The notes beneath the pieces were generated by a model that was not told where the DNA came from, did no database searches, and worked only from the letters and a program-made list of their open reading frames with translations. Source: Hahella sp018986435 (lineage in GTDB: Bacteria > Pseudomonadota > Gammaproteobacteria > Pseudomonadales > Oleiphilaceae). Taken from it: 64,000 bases of DNA. Both the position numbers and the translations under genes were made by a program. Positions within the stretch are counted from its first letter, which is position 1; each line of letters starts with the position of its first letter. Positions 9,361 to 17,813 of this stretch are shown here, in pieces. The DNA lies in NCBI RefSeq assembly GCF_050749805.1, contig NZ_CP192738.1:3224001-3288000 (forward strand), given 5' to 3'.

Positions 9361-10170
9361 ATGCTGAGCTTGTACGCTAAAGATTCAATGGTGGATTTTT
9401 TAGTACAGAAATTGGACTACAAAATTCGTTGCGCGCTTTCCCCCTTTCCGGTGGCGAAGGAGTACAAAGCGCATCTGGATACCTTGAACAGGGACGGTTG
9501 TGTGGTATTCGAGGAATACTTTTCGCCGGAGCAGGTGGACGAGTTCCTGGAGGATATAGAGGCCGCCAAGAGACGTCAGGATCTTACCCTGGTCGCCAAT
9601 GGCCACATCGATACGGGTATTTCGCGGGTTTATGATGTCGCCACTGTGGCGCCAATGACCCGTAAGATTTTTGAGGACCCGATGATCCTCAGCCTGATCA
9701 AAGGCTATTGCTCCAGTAAGTGTGAGCTGCTGAAAACGTTCTATGAAGAGAAGAGGGAAGTGGGGACATCCTCCCAGTCCAACCACCACCACTTTGACGA
9801 CTGGCGTCATCGCATTAAAGTGTGGGTGTACCTGACTGATGTAACAGAAAACCAGGCGCCGACTACGATTACCCTGGGCAGCCACAAGAACCATCTGTGG
9901 CGTTACTGGCCGGAATACAATTATTTTCTGCACTTCCGCACCGACGAAAATAACCGCTACACAGAAATGACCGACTATTCCGGCATGTTCTGGCCCCATG
10001 AAGCGGCGACGATTCGAAAACTTTGGAAATATAAAGAAAAGACCATTACTGGCAAGAAAGGGACGATGTTTATCTTCGACTCCCGCGCTTTACACCGCTC
10101 AACCGTATTAAAAGAAGGCGAACGCAAGATTATTACCGGTTATTACACTTATAAAGGTTTGGGCCTGTAG
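9361..10170 (+). CDS. Phytanoyl-CoA dioxygenase (PhyH) family oxygenase
   Basis: A 269-residue Fe(II)/2-oxoglutarate-type oxygenase. The iron-binding HxD pair is seen in HHHFDDWRHR near residue 143. The distal His is in FIFDSRALHRS, followed by the 2-oxoglutarate-binding Arg in GERKIITGYY. The N-terminal RDGCVVFEEYFSPEQ is typical of the family. The start is supported by GAAGGAG 6 bases upstream. It diverges from the DapF-like/MFS/unknown operon and could hydroxylate the same compound, since PhyH-type enzymes in such clusters commonly act on free or carrier-bound amino or fatty acids. The substrate is unknown. Confidence 0.85.
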   Translation: MLSLYAKDSMVDFLVQKLDYKIRCALSPFPVAKEYKAHLDTLNRDGCVVFEEYFSPEQVDEFLEDIEAAKRRQDLTLVANGHIDTGISRVYDVATVAPMTRKIFEDPMILSLIKGYCSSKCELLKTFYEEKREVGTSSQSNHHHFDDWRHRIKVWVYLTDVTENQAPTTITLGSHKNHLWRYWPEYNYFLHFRTDENNRYTEMTDYSGMFWPHEAATIRKLWKYKEKTITGKKGTMFIFDSRALHRSTVLKEGERKIITGYYTYKGLGL

Positions 10171-10267
10171 TCGAGCCGAACCGCCTAAAAGACATATTCA
10201 AGATAAAGCGACGCGACGTAACACAGGAACGCGAAGCGGATAAAACGGGTAACTAAGACCAGGCGCT

Positions 10268-10324
10268 GAAAAAAAGCCGCTCCCGACAATGAATAAGTAG
10301 CAAACCGTAATGCGTCGGGAGCGG
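10268..10324 (-). terminator. Intrinsic terminator of lipoprotein genes
   Basis: A perfect 11-base inverted repeat, CCGCTCCCGAC (10277-10287) and GTCGGGAGCGG (10314-10324), with a 26-base loop. Read on the minus strand it is followed by a seven-base T-run. It lies just downstream of the leftward lipoprotein genes and also separates them from the convergent dioxygenase gene. Confidence 0.75.
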
Positions 10325-10347
10325 TCGATCGAAATCGTTGAAAGGGG

Positions 10348-11229
10348 CTATTGTGCGGAGACAATGTCTCCTTTGCGGCGTTGAACTTTGAATTCGCCTC
10401 TAATGTCGCCTTGCGCGTATCTGACCCAGCCGGTGTCGATGGCGTCGACAGTCGGCAGCTCCCGCACGAAAAGGTCCGCAGAGTCTTGTGCGCCAGCCAG
10501 CACGGCGAAATCGCCTTTTCCCACTACGTTCAGCCAGATCCCGCCATCGGGATTAACTTTCATCAGGTTGGGCGAATTCTTTTGCGGCCGGATGTAATCA
10601 TGAGACGCCTCGCCACTGAGGTGATAGGCGGTTCCGTCCACGGTCATCGTCATGCCCGGCAACAGGTCGATACGCAAGTCCAGTGGATACTGATCCTGCG
10701 TCAATGTACCGACAGACATGCGCAGCTTGCCGGAGAAGTTGAACGCCTTGCCGTCGATATTGAGCGCGACATTGTCATAGGTGGCGCTCACCTCGTCAGT
10801 GCTGGGCGTCCAAAAGGTTTCCGACCACATTTCCAGGTCGCGGACGCCGCTGACGAACTCAACGAGGCCATCCACTCCGACGTTCAGCACACAGCCGTGA
10901 AAGCTCTGGCTGTAGAGTTTTTTCACCCTGCGACCGTCGTTGCGTTCGCCTTTGTAAGCGATGTCGTAATAGCCGCCGTTGGGGCAGTTGGTGGTAACCT
11001 CTGTCTGTATCCCGTCGGGGAGATCCGCGAATGCGTTCTGCATGGCGGAGAAGCTATACAGACGACTCTCGGCGATGGTCACATAGGATACGTGATACGC
11101 CTTGCGCGCCAGGGACGCCAGTTCGTTGCGTTGACTGTCTTCGGAAGAGGAGGGGGAGCCCCCTCCGCCGCAGCCGGAGAGCATGGCCATGCCTGCAACG
11201 AGACTTATTGTGCGTAGGAATAATCTCAT
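10348..11229 (-). CDS. Lipoprotein, tandem paralogue B
   Basis: A 293-residue predicted outer-membrane or periplasmic lipoprotein of unknown function. The signal peptide ends in lipobox LSGC, followed by a Gly/Ser linker (GGGGSPSSS). The mature part is related to the upstream gene: ARKAYHVSYVTIAESRLYSF and CPNGGYYDIAYKG have counterparts there, as do a central DLEM-type strand region and NLMKVNPDGGIWL. The predicted content is mostly beta-strand. It follows its paralogue after 22 bases and ends at a strong terminator, so the two form an operon. Confidence 0.75.
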   Translation of the reverse strand: MRLFLRTISLVAGMAMLSGCGGGGSPSSSEDSQRNELASLARKAYHVSYVTIAESRLYSFSAMQNAFADLPDGIQTEVTTNCPNGGYYDIAYKGERNDGRRVKKLYSQSFHGCVLNVGVDGLVEFVSGVRDLEMWSETFWTPSTDEVSATYDNVALNIDGKAFNFSGKLRMSVGTLTQDQYPLDLRIDLLPGMTMTVDGTAYHLSGEASHDYIRPQKNSPNLMKVNPDGGIWLNVVGKGDFAVLAGAQDSADLFVRELPTVDAIDTGWVRYAQGDIRGEFKVQRRKGDIVSAQ

Positions 11230-11251
11230 GCCTCACCGCCTCAAATTTTAA

Positions 11252-12148
11252 TTAGAAGTCATTGAAATGATCATTGAGACGAGAGACGACAGAGCGCCCG
11301 CCCAGGCCTTTATTGGTGGTGAAAATCACTCTTCCTTTATCCATCTCGAATAGAGTGTCGCGTTCAACGCCAAATACGCCGGTTTCTCCCTCTTTAACGC
11401 CTGGATAGACCAGCACTTGTTTAAGTGAAAGACTTTCCAGCAGGATGCTGCCGTCGGTTTTCACTTTCATGAGGTTTGGCAAAACACCATTTGGCTTGAT
11501 AGTGAATTGGACTGGAGAAATGCTTTTATGCATATCGTTCAAAGTGAAAAACGCTTCAGAAAGGAGCGTGACGTTACCGCCAAGAGTAACTTCCATCTTG
11601 AATGGATAGTTACCGTCTTCATTGGTGCGAGAGACTTTGGTCGTAATAGTGCCCGAGTACTCCAGCGGCAAACCATCGATAGTGACGTTGACGTCGTTGT
11701 TGACGGACTCTGTCGTCAGTTCAAGGACGTCGCCCTCTGGCAGTATGAACGAAATGTCGCGGGAGCCGCTGACGTAAGTGATGGTGTCCATGAGGCCATA
11801 GTCCATAGAGCAGCTGTAAAACTTCTGCGTAAATGTGCTCGTTTTATCCTTAAGCGACTTGAACTCCGCCGTGTAATAACCGCCTTTGGGGCAGGTGACG
11901 GTTTTCGCGCCATCTAACAGACCAGGCAGCTTGTTATCTCTTAGCTCAACTGCGTGGAAGCTGTACAGTCTCGCATCCGCCAGGGGCACGTAAGTGATAG
12001 CGTACGCCTGTCTGGCGAGTGAGAATTCATACGCACTGATTGTGTTATTTGCTGTTGATCCATTACCCGATGAGGAGCCGCCGCCCCCACCGCCACATCC
12101 TGTGAGCAAAGCCAAAACCGATACCAAAGCAATGCTACGTGTTTTCAT
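11252..12148 (-). CDS. Lipoprotein, tandem paralogue A
   Basis: A 298-residue predicted lipoprotein with lipobox LTGC and a long Gly/Ser/Asn linker. Shared blocks with the downstream copy are ARQAYAITYVPLADARLYSF, CPKGGYYTAEFKS, a YVSGSRDISF-like block, and NLMKVKTDGSILL. I do not recognise the family. It is the first gene of a two-gene leftward operon. Duplication followed by divergence is evident because overall architecture and motif order are kept while most of the sequence differs. Confidence 0.75.
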   Translation of the reverse strand: MKTRSIALVSVLALLTGCGGGGGGSSSGNGSTANNTISAYEFSLARQAYAITYVPLADARLYSFHAVELRDNKLPGLLDGAKTVTCPKGGYYTAEFKSLKDKTSTFTQKFYSCSMDYGLMDTITYVSGSRDISFILPEGDVLELTTESVNNDVNVTIDGLPLEYSGTITTKVSRTNEDGNYPFKMEVTLGGNVTLLSEAFFTLNDMHKSISPVQFTIKPNGVLPNLMKVKTDGSILLESLSLKQVLVYPGVKEGETGVFGVERDTLFEMDKGRVIFTTNKGLGGRSVVSRLNDHFNDF

Positions 12149-12522
12149 TCGTTATAATTTCCAGAGAACCAAAATAGAGATGTATACCGCGCACTAACCG
12201 CGCAGCCCTTGTTAGCAGGGAGTTGAACTTTAATTACCTTTCTGTAACACATCCCATACGTAAAATTACTAAAACGTTTAAGCTGGTATGCGCTATGCTT
12301 ATTGAAAGAAACGAGAGGTGGAAAGGCTTCCGAGTTATGAAAGCGTTTCCTTTTTTATAAATTTACACTGTTAAGTTTTCTATTAAAAATGTGACCTGTG
12401 TCGCAAAAAGTGATGGACGGGATTCAACCAAAGGATTAATAATCTAATCATATGGAGTAATGCCGTTCGAAGATCTTGGAACAACCAGGAAGCGCTTTTG
12501 CGGTTTACAAGGAAAGGACACC
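12149..12522. other. AT-rich divergent intergenic region
   Basis: About 370 bases between the leftward lipoprotein genes and the rightward small secreted protein. It is visibly AT-rich near 12340-12400 and should contain both promoters, but I could not fix a convincing -35/-10 pair. No RNA gene was recognised. Confidence 0.5.
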
Positions 12523-12891
12523 ATGAAAACAATATCGCTATGGCTCTTATTGTTATTGGCGTGGGACGCGGAAGCGGCTTATGTCACCTCTACGGACTCT
12601 GCGGAGTACGATCTAAAACGCCCCCTCGAAAGCATGAATATCAAGTATGCCTATGAAGAGCCGCAGCTTGATCGCTTGCCAGCAGGCAAGTGCGGAATCG
12701 GCGGTGGGCTATACGTGAACACAGATTTCTGCAAAACCTCCGACCTTGGGTCGACTGGCGCTGCGATCACGGCGACAGAGTCGGTGGCAGGCGCCTCGGC
12801 GTCCGCCAATCCGACCGTGGCGGCGGTGTTCGGGCTTAGCCTTATCGGCTTGGGATTATTGGGTTTGGGAGCGCTGCAAATACGGTCATAA
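12523..12891 (+). CDS. Small secreted protein with C-terminal membrane anchor
   Basis: A protein of about 122 residues. ATG 12523, with a GGAAAGGA site upstream, is preferred to the upstream in-frame ATG at 12460, because it begins a clean signal peptide (SLWLLLLLAWDAEA). The middle has two Cys residues (KCGIGG, FCKTS) and a Ser/Ala/Thr-rich stretch. The C-terminus is a Gly/Leu-rich helix (VFGLSLIGLGLLGLGAL) ending in a basic QIRS. The layout resembles C-terminal sorting signals of the PEP-CTERM/GlyGly-CTERM type, but no PEP or GG motif is seen. Function is unknown. Confidence 0.65.
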   Translation: MKTISLWLLLLLAWDAEAAYVTSTDSAEYDLKRPLESMNIKYAYEEPQLDRLPAGKCGIGGGLYVNTDFCKTSDLGSTGAAITATESVAGASASANPTVAAVFGLSLIGLGLLGLGALQIRS

Positions 12892-12990
12892 GAGATAACA
12901 AACCGTTTCCCTAATTTACCAAATCCTCGCTTACTATCCGGGGACTGAGGCCTAGACTTGAATCACAATCAGGTGAAAGAGGGTGATTCT

Positions 12991-13722
12991 ATGAACGGCG
13001 CAGTCCTTTTGGTTGATGATGAACCCGGGGTGACTCAATCCCTGACCCGTCTACTCCACCGACGAGGTTACCGCACTCATTCCGCTCATGATGGCGTGGC
13101 TGCGCTGCGGCTTATGCAGCAGCACGATTTTGACGTGGTGATCACTGACTTCAACATGCCCTACATGAACGGCGTAGAGTTTCTGCAAAAAGTCGGTCAC
13201 AAGTACCCACGCATCGAGAGAGTGTTGATGAGCGGGTTAAGTGAATTCTCCATGTTGCGGGACGCCGTCAACAGCGCCCGCGTCAGCACTTTTATAACCA
13301 AACCCTGGGACGACGAAGATCTGGTGCGCGTGGTGACCCAGTCGTTGCGTTCCGCGGCGGGACGGGAGGATGCGCAGACGTTTCGCGATATTCTCGACAA
13401 CGCCAGGGAAGGGGTGGTGGTGATCGATCGCAGCGGCGTGGTGACCGATATCAATGAGAAGCTGTGCTTCTGGCTGGGGTATGAAGCCCATGAGCTGATT
13501 GGCGTGGCCTCTTCCACCATGCGGTCGGACCAGCAGCCGCGCGAAGCCTATCAGGCGCTCTACGCCGATGTGGTGGACCGGGGATGTTGGGAAGGTGAGT
13601 TGCATCTGCGTCGCAAGGACGGCGGTTCACTGAAAACCGAGACTCTGATCAAGCCTTTCCGGGACGGAGACGGCTGCATCGAACGCATTGTCTTCTACGT
13701 CTTCCCGTCGGAATTTCAGTAA
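12991..13722 (+). CDS. Response regulator receiver-PAS protein
   Basis: A 243-residue signalling protein. Residues 1-120 are a CheY-type receiver with acidic pair D10-E11, phospho-acceptor D53 (ITDFNMPYMNG) and Lys in FITKPW. Residues 130-240 are a PAS/PAC domain (ILDNAREGVVVIDRSG, GYEAHELIG, then RRKDGGSLKTETL). No DNA-binding, kinase or cyclase domain follows, so output must be through protein contacts. ATG 12991 has GAGGG upstream and begins directly at the receiver; the earlier TTG at 12958 is less likely. It is monocistronic, bounded downstream by a strong terminator. Confidence 0.85.
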   Translation: MNGAVLLVDDEPGVTQSLTRLLHRRGYRTHSAHDGVAALRLMQQHDFDVVITDFNMPYMNGVEFLQKVGHKYPRIERVLMSGLSEFSMLRDAVNSARVSTFITKPWDDEDLVRVVTQSLRSAAGREDAQTFRDILDNAREGVVVIDRSGVVTDINEKLCFWLGYEAHELIGVASSTMRSDQQPREAYQALYADVVDRGCWEGELHLRRKDGGSLKTETLIKPFRDGDGCIERIVFYVFPSEFQ

Positions 13723-13743
13723 AAGTCACACAGGACAATAACC

Positions 13744-13770
13744 AAAACCGGGACAGTAAGTCCCGGTTTT
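13744..13770 (+). terminator. Intrinsic terminator after receiver-PAS gene
   Basis: A 10-base perfect stem, AAAACCGGGA (13744-13753) and TCCCGGTTTT (13761-13770), with a 7-base loop. The terminal T-run is part of the stem, typical of a bidirectional intrinsic terminator. Confidence 0.85.
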
Positions 13771-13840
13771 GTCCATAGCAGCCAGTAGGAGCGTCATTTT
13801 AGTATCTAGGCTCAGTTGCAATTAACGCCTGGTAACTTCT

Positions 13841-14965
13841 ATGACGATACAAGCGCCGCGTAAGAAATTCATTTGGGTTTGGCTGTTATGGCTGGTTGGT
13901 TTTTATAGCATCTGGGCGTTCCTGGTGTTCGGCCTCGATCAATGGGGAGCGGTGACGGAACACTGGCCTATCGCTCTGGCGATGGCGCTGGGGAGTTACG
14001 CCGCTGGTTCTACGCCCATGGGCGGCGGCACTGTTGGGTTTCCTGTGTTGGTGTTGTTGTTTGATATGCCGGCGACCTTGGGGCGGGACTTCAGTTTCGC
14101 CGTACAGGCGATCGGGATGACCAGCGCCAGCATTTTCATACTGGCTCGTCGCCAGCCTCTCGCCTGGTCCATGCTGTTCGGCGCTATGTTTGGCGCACTG
14201 ATTGGCACGCCTTTGGGAATTTTCTTCATCGCCCCTTATGTTCCTGGCTTGTTGATAAAAGTCGTGTTTGCAGTGATCTGGGCCAGCTTTGGCATTCTGC
14301 ATCTGTATCGTATTCGTGAGATCGCCGGCCATAGTGGCATGACCGAGTTCGACGAGAACTGGGATTTCCGTGTCGGCGCCATGCTTGGCCTGTGCGCTGG
14401 CGCATCGGTCGCTTCCGTCACTGGCGTTGGCATCGACATGGTGATTTATAGCGCGCTGGTGTTGCTGTGCCGCGCGGACCTCAAGATCGCGATTCCGACC
14501 TCCGTTGTGATTATGGCGTTCACTTCCGTGCTGGGCGTGGTGGTGAAAAATCTATCTACCGGCATGCAGCCGGGCGTGTATGAAAACTGGCTGGCGGCGG
14601 CTCCGATTGTCGCACTGGGTGCGCCTTTGGGCGCCTACATCGTAGATTTGATTGGGCGTAAACCGACGCTGTTATTCGTGGCGGTGCTGTGTGTGGGGCA
14701 GTTTATCTGGACCTGCTCGGTAGAGCGTCACACCCTTGGCGTGGCTGGCGTTCTGATGGCGGTGGGCGCAGTGGGCGTATGCCTGTATGGCTTTGAGCGT
14801 CTGCGCGCCTGGGGAGCGGTTCTGGTAGGAGAAGCCAAGGAGAAGCAGGCTGCGAAGACTCGTTTGGCGTATCTGGCGGAAATGTCTGGGCAGTCATTGT
14901 CTCAGAACCCTTATCCGCCACAGGGGTGCCCGGTGAAACAGGTGGAAGCGGCTGACGTAAGCTGA
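13841..14965 (+). CDS. TauE/SafE-family sulfite/organosulfur exporter-type permease
   Basis: A 374-residue polytopic inner-membrane protein of the TauE/SafE (DUF81) family. It has about eight or nine hydrophobic helices arranged in two related halves, with glycine-rich turns such as TPMGGGTVGFPVLVL and SVTGVGIDMVIYSAL. The C-terminal 40 residues are cytoplasmic and polar. The family exports sulfite, sulfoacetate or related anions, or takes up organosulfur compounds. No sulfur-metabolism genes are adjacent, so the substrate cannot be assigned. It appears monocistronic. Confidence 0.85.
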   Translation: MTIQAPRKKFIWVWLLWLVGFYSIWAFLVFGLDQWGAVTEHWPIALAMALGSYAAGSTPMGGGTVGFPVLVLLFDMPATLGRDFSFAVQAIGMTSASIFILARRQPLAWSMLFGAMFGALIGTPLGIFFIAPYVPGLLIKVVFAVIWASFGILHLYRIREIAGHSGMTEFDENWDFRVGAMLGLCAGASVASVTGVGIDMVIYSALVLLCRADLKIAIPTSVVIMAFTSVLGVVVKNLSTGMQPGVYENWLAAAPIVALGAPLGAYIVDLIGRKPTLLFVAVLCVGQFIWTCSVERHTLGVAGVLMAVGAVGVCLYGFERLRAWGAVLVGEAKEKQAAKTRLAYLAEMSGQSLSQNPYPPQGCPVKQVEAADVS

Positions 14966-15265
14966 GGCGACTTTTCGTAGACGGCCATCATTGATAATCT
15001 CGTGGACGCACATCATCGACAATTCAGTTCTACATAATAGAGCAAACAAGCGGCCGGAAAGTCTCCCGCCGCTTTTCCCTGTTTCCATCAATGAAATCGC
15101 TGGATTGTTTAGACCGCATATTTTGACTTGGCGTTATTGCGCTCCTACCTTTAGTTAATCAGGGCCATAGATTTTGCCTGTTACAGGGTGATCTCCGGCT
15201 CCGTTTCAATTGCAAAAATCAGATCGCCCGGGATTGGCGCATTACCCTGGTTAGGGGAACCTTCG
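14966..15265. other. Intergenic region with probable terminator
   Basis: About 300 bases without a gene. A 7-base stem, AAGCGGC (15048-15054) and GCCGCTT (15068-15074), followed by TT, probably terminates the upstream permease gene. The remainder should hold the promoter of the following binding-protein gene; no clear motif was identified. Confidence 0.5.
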
Positions 15266-16006
15266 ATGCGTTACAGGCTGTTGTTGTCGATTTTTATGCT
15301 TGCCTTGATGACCTCTCCACTACAGGCTGAACCGCGCCTGATCGCTGGCGAAGCGCCATTATTTTGCTATATGGAAAGGGGTAAAGTGCGCGGCGTGGCC
15401 TGTGACCTGTTGCGTGAGATGGCGCAGCGAGTGGGGCACTCCGGGGAAATTGAGTTGATGCCTTTCAAGCGGGCGTTGCATGAGACCAAAAATACCCAGG
15501 ATGCGCTGATGGTTCCGGTGGCCCGCACAGACGAACGAGCGCGGGATTACCAATGGCTGACGGAAATACTGCAGGAAGAGTTTCTGCTGGCGGCCTTGCG
15601 TGAAAGTCAGGCGGACATTTCCAATTTCGATGCGGCCAGGAAGTTGAATATCGGCGTATTGATTGGCGGCGCTTCCGCACAGATCATCAAGGCTCAGCAT
15701 TTGGTTCATGTGCAGGAAGTCTACACGGAAGAGCTGAACGTGCGGAAACTGGCGGCGGGGCGCATAGACGCCTGGCTGGGTTCCTGGAACGTCATGCGGC
15801 AGGCGCAGCGGGATCTGGGATATCCTGACGATGCACTACGCCGCGGCGCCGTGGGCATTCGGGTGCGCATTTATCTGGCGGGCTCGCCAGGGTTGGGGCC
15901 GTTGGAAGCGGCGAAGTGGCTCACCGCCTTCAAATCCATGCAGGACGACGGCGTGTACGCCCGTATTCTGGAACGCTATCGCTACCAACAGCCCTCGCAG
16001 CAGTAA
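15266..16006 (+). CDS. Periplasmic solute-binding protein, SBP_bac_3-like
   Basis: A secreted protein of 246 residues from ATG 15266 (AGGGGAA upstream), with signal peptide LLLSIFMLALMTSPLQA. The mature part follows the extracellular solute-binding protein family 3 pattern. It includes CDLLREMAQRVGHSGEIELMP, then PVARTDERARDYQWL, IGVLIGGASAQIIK, and AAGRIDAWLGSW. It stands alone with no transporter genes, as do three other such proteins in this window. Orphan copies often act as sensors or remain uncharacterised. The ligand is unknown. Confidence 0.78.
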   Translation: MRYRLLLSIFMLALMTSPLQAEPRLIAGEAPLFCYMERGKVRGVACDLLREMAQRVGHSGEIELMPFKRALHETKNTQDALMVPVARTDERARDYQWLTEILQEEFLLAALRESQADISNFDAARKLNIGVLIGGASAQIIKAQHLVHVQEVYTEELNVRKLAAGRIDAWLGSWNVMRQAQRDLGYPDDALRRGAVGIRVRIYLAGSPGLGPLEAAKWLTAFKSMQDDGVYARILERYRYQQPSQQ

Positions 16007-16019
16007 GCTCGCGGCGATC

Positions 16020-16484
16020 TCACATGTGAGACTGCAGGTAATTCTGCTCGCCCACTTTGTCCATCAGTTCCAGCTGAGTCTCCAGCCAGTCGATGTGTTC
16101 TTCCTCATCTTCAAGAATGTCCTGGAACAGGTCCCGGCTCACATAATCCGCATGTTTTTCACAGTAAGCGATGGCGGCGCGCAGGTCTTTGGCGGCGTCC
16201 ATTTCCAGGCTGAGATCGCAGGACAGCATTTCGCGCACGTTTTCACCGATGCGCAACTTGCCGAGTTTTTGTAGATTGGGCAGGCCTTCCAGAAACAGGA
16301 TGCGGTTAACCAGATTGTCCGCATGCTTCATTTCATCGATGGACTCTTTGTATTCGTGCTCATTCAGTTCTTCCAGCCCCCAGTTCTTGTACATGCGGGC
16401 GTGCAGGAAATATTGATTGATGGCGATTAATTCATTGCCCAAGACAGTATTCAGATGAGTGATGACTTTAGGATCGCTTTTCAT
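16020..16484 (-). CDS. bfr: Bacterioferritin
   Basis: A 154-residue, full-length bacterioferritin, the haem-containing 24-mer iron store with a di-iron ferroxidase centre in the cytoplasm. Ligand residues are visible: E18 (GNELIAINQYF), E51 and H54 flanking the haem-ligand Met52 (DEMKHAD), the Glu in SLEMDAAK, and the E/H pair in DEEEHIDW. The C-terminus QNYLQSHM is typical. The Shine-Dalgarno sequence GGGAGG is upstream, and an inverted repeat lies just ahead of it. No bacterioferritin-associated ferredoxin gene is adjacent. Confidence 0.97.
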   Translation of the reverse strand: MKSDPKVITHLNTVLGNELIAINQYFLHARMYKNWGLEELNEHEYKESIDEMKHADNLVNRILFLEGLPNLQKLGKLRIGENVREMLSCDLSLEMDAAKDLRAAIAYCEKHADYVSRDLFQDILEDEEEHIDWLETQLELMDKVGEQNYLQSHM

Positions 16485-16508
16485 CGTCGTAACCTCCCTC
16501 CCATTGAT

Positions 16509-16539
16509 CCTCAGGGGATAAAAGTCGACGCCCCTGAGG
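16509..16539 (-). promoter_or_regulatory. Perfect inverted repeat in bfr leader
   Basis: CCTCAGGGG (16509-16517) and CCCCTGAGG (16531-16539) form a 9-base perfect stem with a 13-base loop. On the bfr strand the hairpin ends about 25 bases before the ATG and roughly 10 before the Shine-Dalgarno sequence, with no T-run after it. It could be an operator or an mRNA structure affecting translation or stability. Confidence 0.5.
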
Positions 16540-16709
16540 GATATGTCTCGTTGATCACGGTTTGATCATTATAGGCTAGTTGTCGCCATGCATAAAATGT
16601 AACCAGCTGATATATAAACAAAAACAGTGGTATATTTGATTCTCATTCGTGTTATGTTTCTCTTTTGTCGAAATCCGAGTTGGAGAGAGGAGTAAGAGGT
16701 TTCAGGGAT

Positions 16710-17813
16710 ATGAAGATATGGCTGTTTGTCTGTCAGGTCATGACACTGGCGCATACCTCGCAAGCCGTTGCTGCACCGCCAGCCATGGGCGAACTGACGC
16801 TGGATAAACAGGTGACATTGTCTGAGCAGACGATGCTGGATGAACTGACACTGGCAGCAGCGCTGTCCAACCAAAAGACGCGACCATTTAGCGGCGTTGT
16901 GGTGATCGCGCAAGGAGAGCGTATTCTGTTCAGCTACGCCCATGGCGCGAGTACGCCAATCACTCTAAACAGCCGCTTCCTTATCGGGTCGTTGAGTAAG
17001 CAAATCACCGCCGTTCTGGCGCTGCAGCAGGCGCAAGCCGGAGCGCTCCGATTAAATGCGTCTCCCTCAGACTATGACTTGTCGCTATCTGAACCCTGGT
17101 TTAAGCAAGTGCGGGTAGGCGAGTTGCTTAATCATACGTCCGGCGTCACTCGTCTTGGCGCGCCTCTGAAATTTCAGCCCGGCGACGGCTTCGCGTATTC
17201 CAATTATGGATATGAGATTGTGGGAGAACTGATTGCGCGGGTCTCCGGGCGTTCTTATCGCGAGTTGGCGACGAAATTGTTTGAGCGTTGCGGCATGACG
17301 GAAAGCGTCGTTCCAGAGGCGAATAATGCGACCTATCCAGACAGATTGGCGCAGGGCTATAGCGAGGACGAGCAAGGCGGTTTGGCTGCGGCGGATATAA
17401 AAGGCTCTTTTCAGCATGCGCCGTCTTCGGGCGTCGTCTCCACGGCGATGGATTTGGTCCGCTGGAATCAGTGCTTGCATGAAGGCGTCGCTTTGGCGCC
17501 GGAGTGGTATGGGAGGATGACGCAAGCGTCAGCCACGCGCAGCCACCGCTGGGGAGAGCTGGGATACGGGTATGGCGTGCAAGTGTCGCGACAGGGTCCG
17601 CGTGAATACAGTCATAGCGGTTATGTGCCGGGCTATATCTCAACCTTGTCTTACTTCCCGGAACGCAAAATCAGTTTGATGGTGTTGGAGAATATCTCCT
17701 GGTCGATACGGGATATGGGCAGGGTATTTCATCACCATGACCAAGTGCACAGCCTGTTAATGCGGGCGTTGCAAGCGTCTCCAGCTACCGTGGCCACCCA
17801 GGAGTGGCAGTAA
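16710..17813 (+). CDS. Secreted serine hydrolase, beta-lactamase/DD-peptidase family (class C-like)
   Basis: A 367-residue protein from ATG 16710 with a signal peptide of about 21 residues. It belongs to the penicillin-binding/class C beta-lactamase superfamily (PF00144). The SxxK motif is SLSK at residues 94-97, the second motif is YSN in AYSNYGYEIVG, and the third is HSG in YSHSGYVPGYIS, so all three catalytic motifs are intact. Family members include esterases, D-aminopeptidases and DD-peptidases; sequence alone does not choose among them. It diverges from bfr and looks monocistronic. Confidence 0.88.
   Translation: MKIWLFVCQVMTLAHTSQAVAAPPAMGELTLDKQVTLSEQTMLDELTLAAALSNQKTRPFSGVVVIAQGERILFSYAHGASTPITLNSRFLIGSLSKQITAVLALQQAQAGALRLNASPSDYDLSLSEPWFKQVRVGELLNHTSGVTRLGAPLKFQPGDGFAYSNYGYEIVGELIARVSGRSYRELATKLFERCGMTESVVPEANNATYPDRLAQGYSEDEQGGLAAADIKGSFQHAPSSGVVSTAMDLVRWNQCLHEGVALAPEWYGRMTQASATRSHRWGELGYGYGVQVSRQGPREYSHSGYVPGYISTLSYFPERKISLMVLENISWSIRDMGRVFHHHDQVHSLLMRALQASPATVATQEWQ

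Noticed and set aside
12849..12891. PEP-CTERM exosortase signal at the end of the small secreted protein
   Set aside because: The Pro-Glu-Pro motif is absent; only the hydrophobic helix and basic tail are similar.
16640..16660. Possible Fur box between bfr and the serine hydrolase
   Set aside because: Only a partial half-site (ATTCTCATT-like) was seen; too many mismatches to the 19-base consensus.
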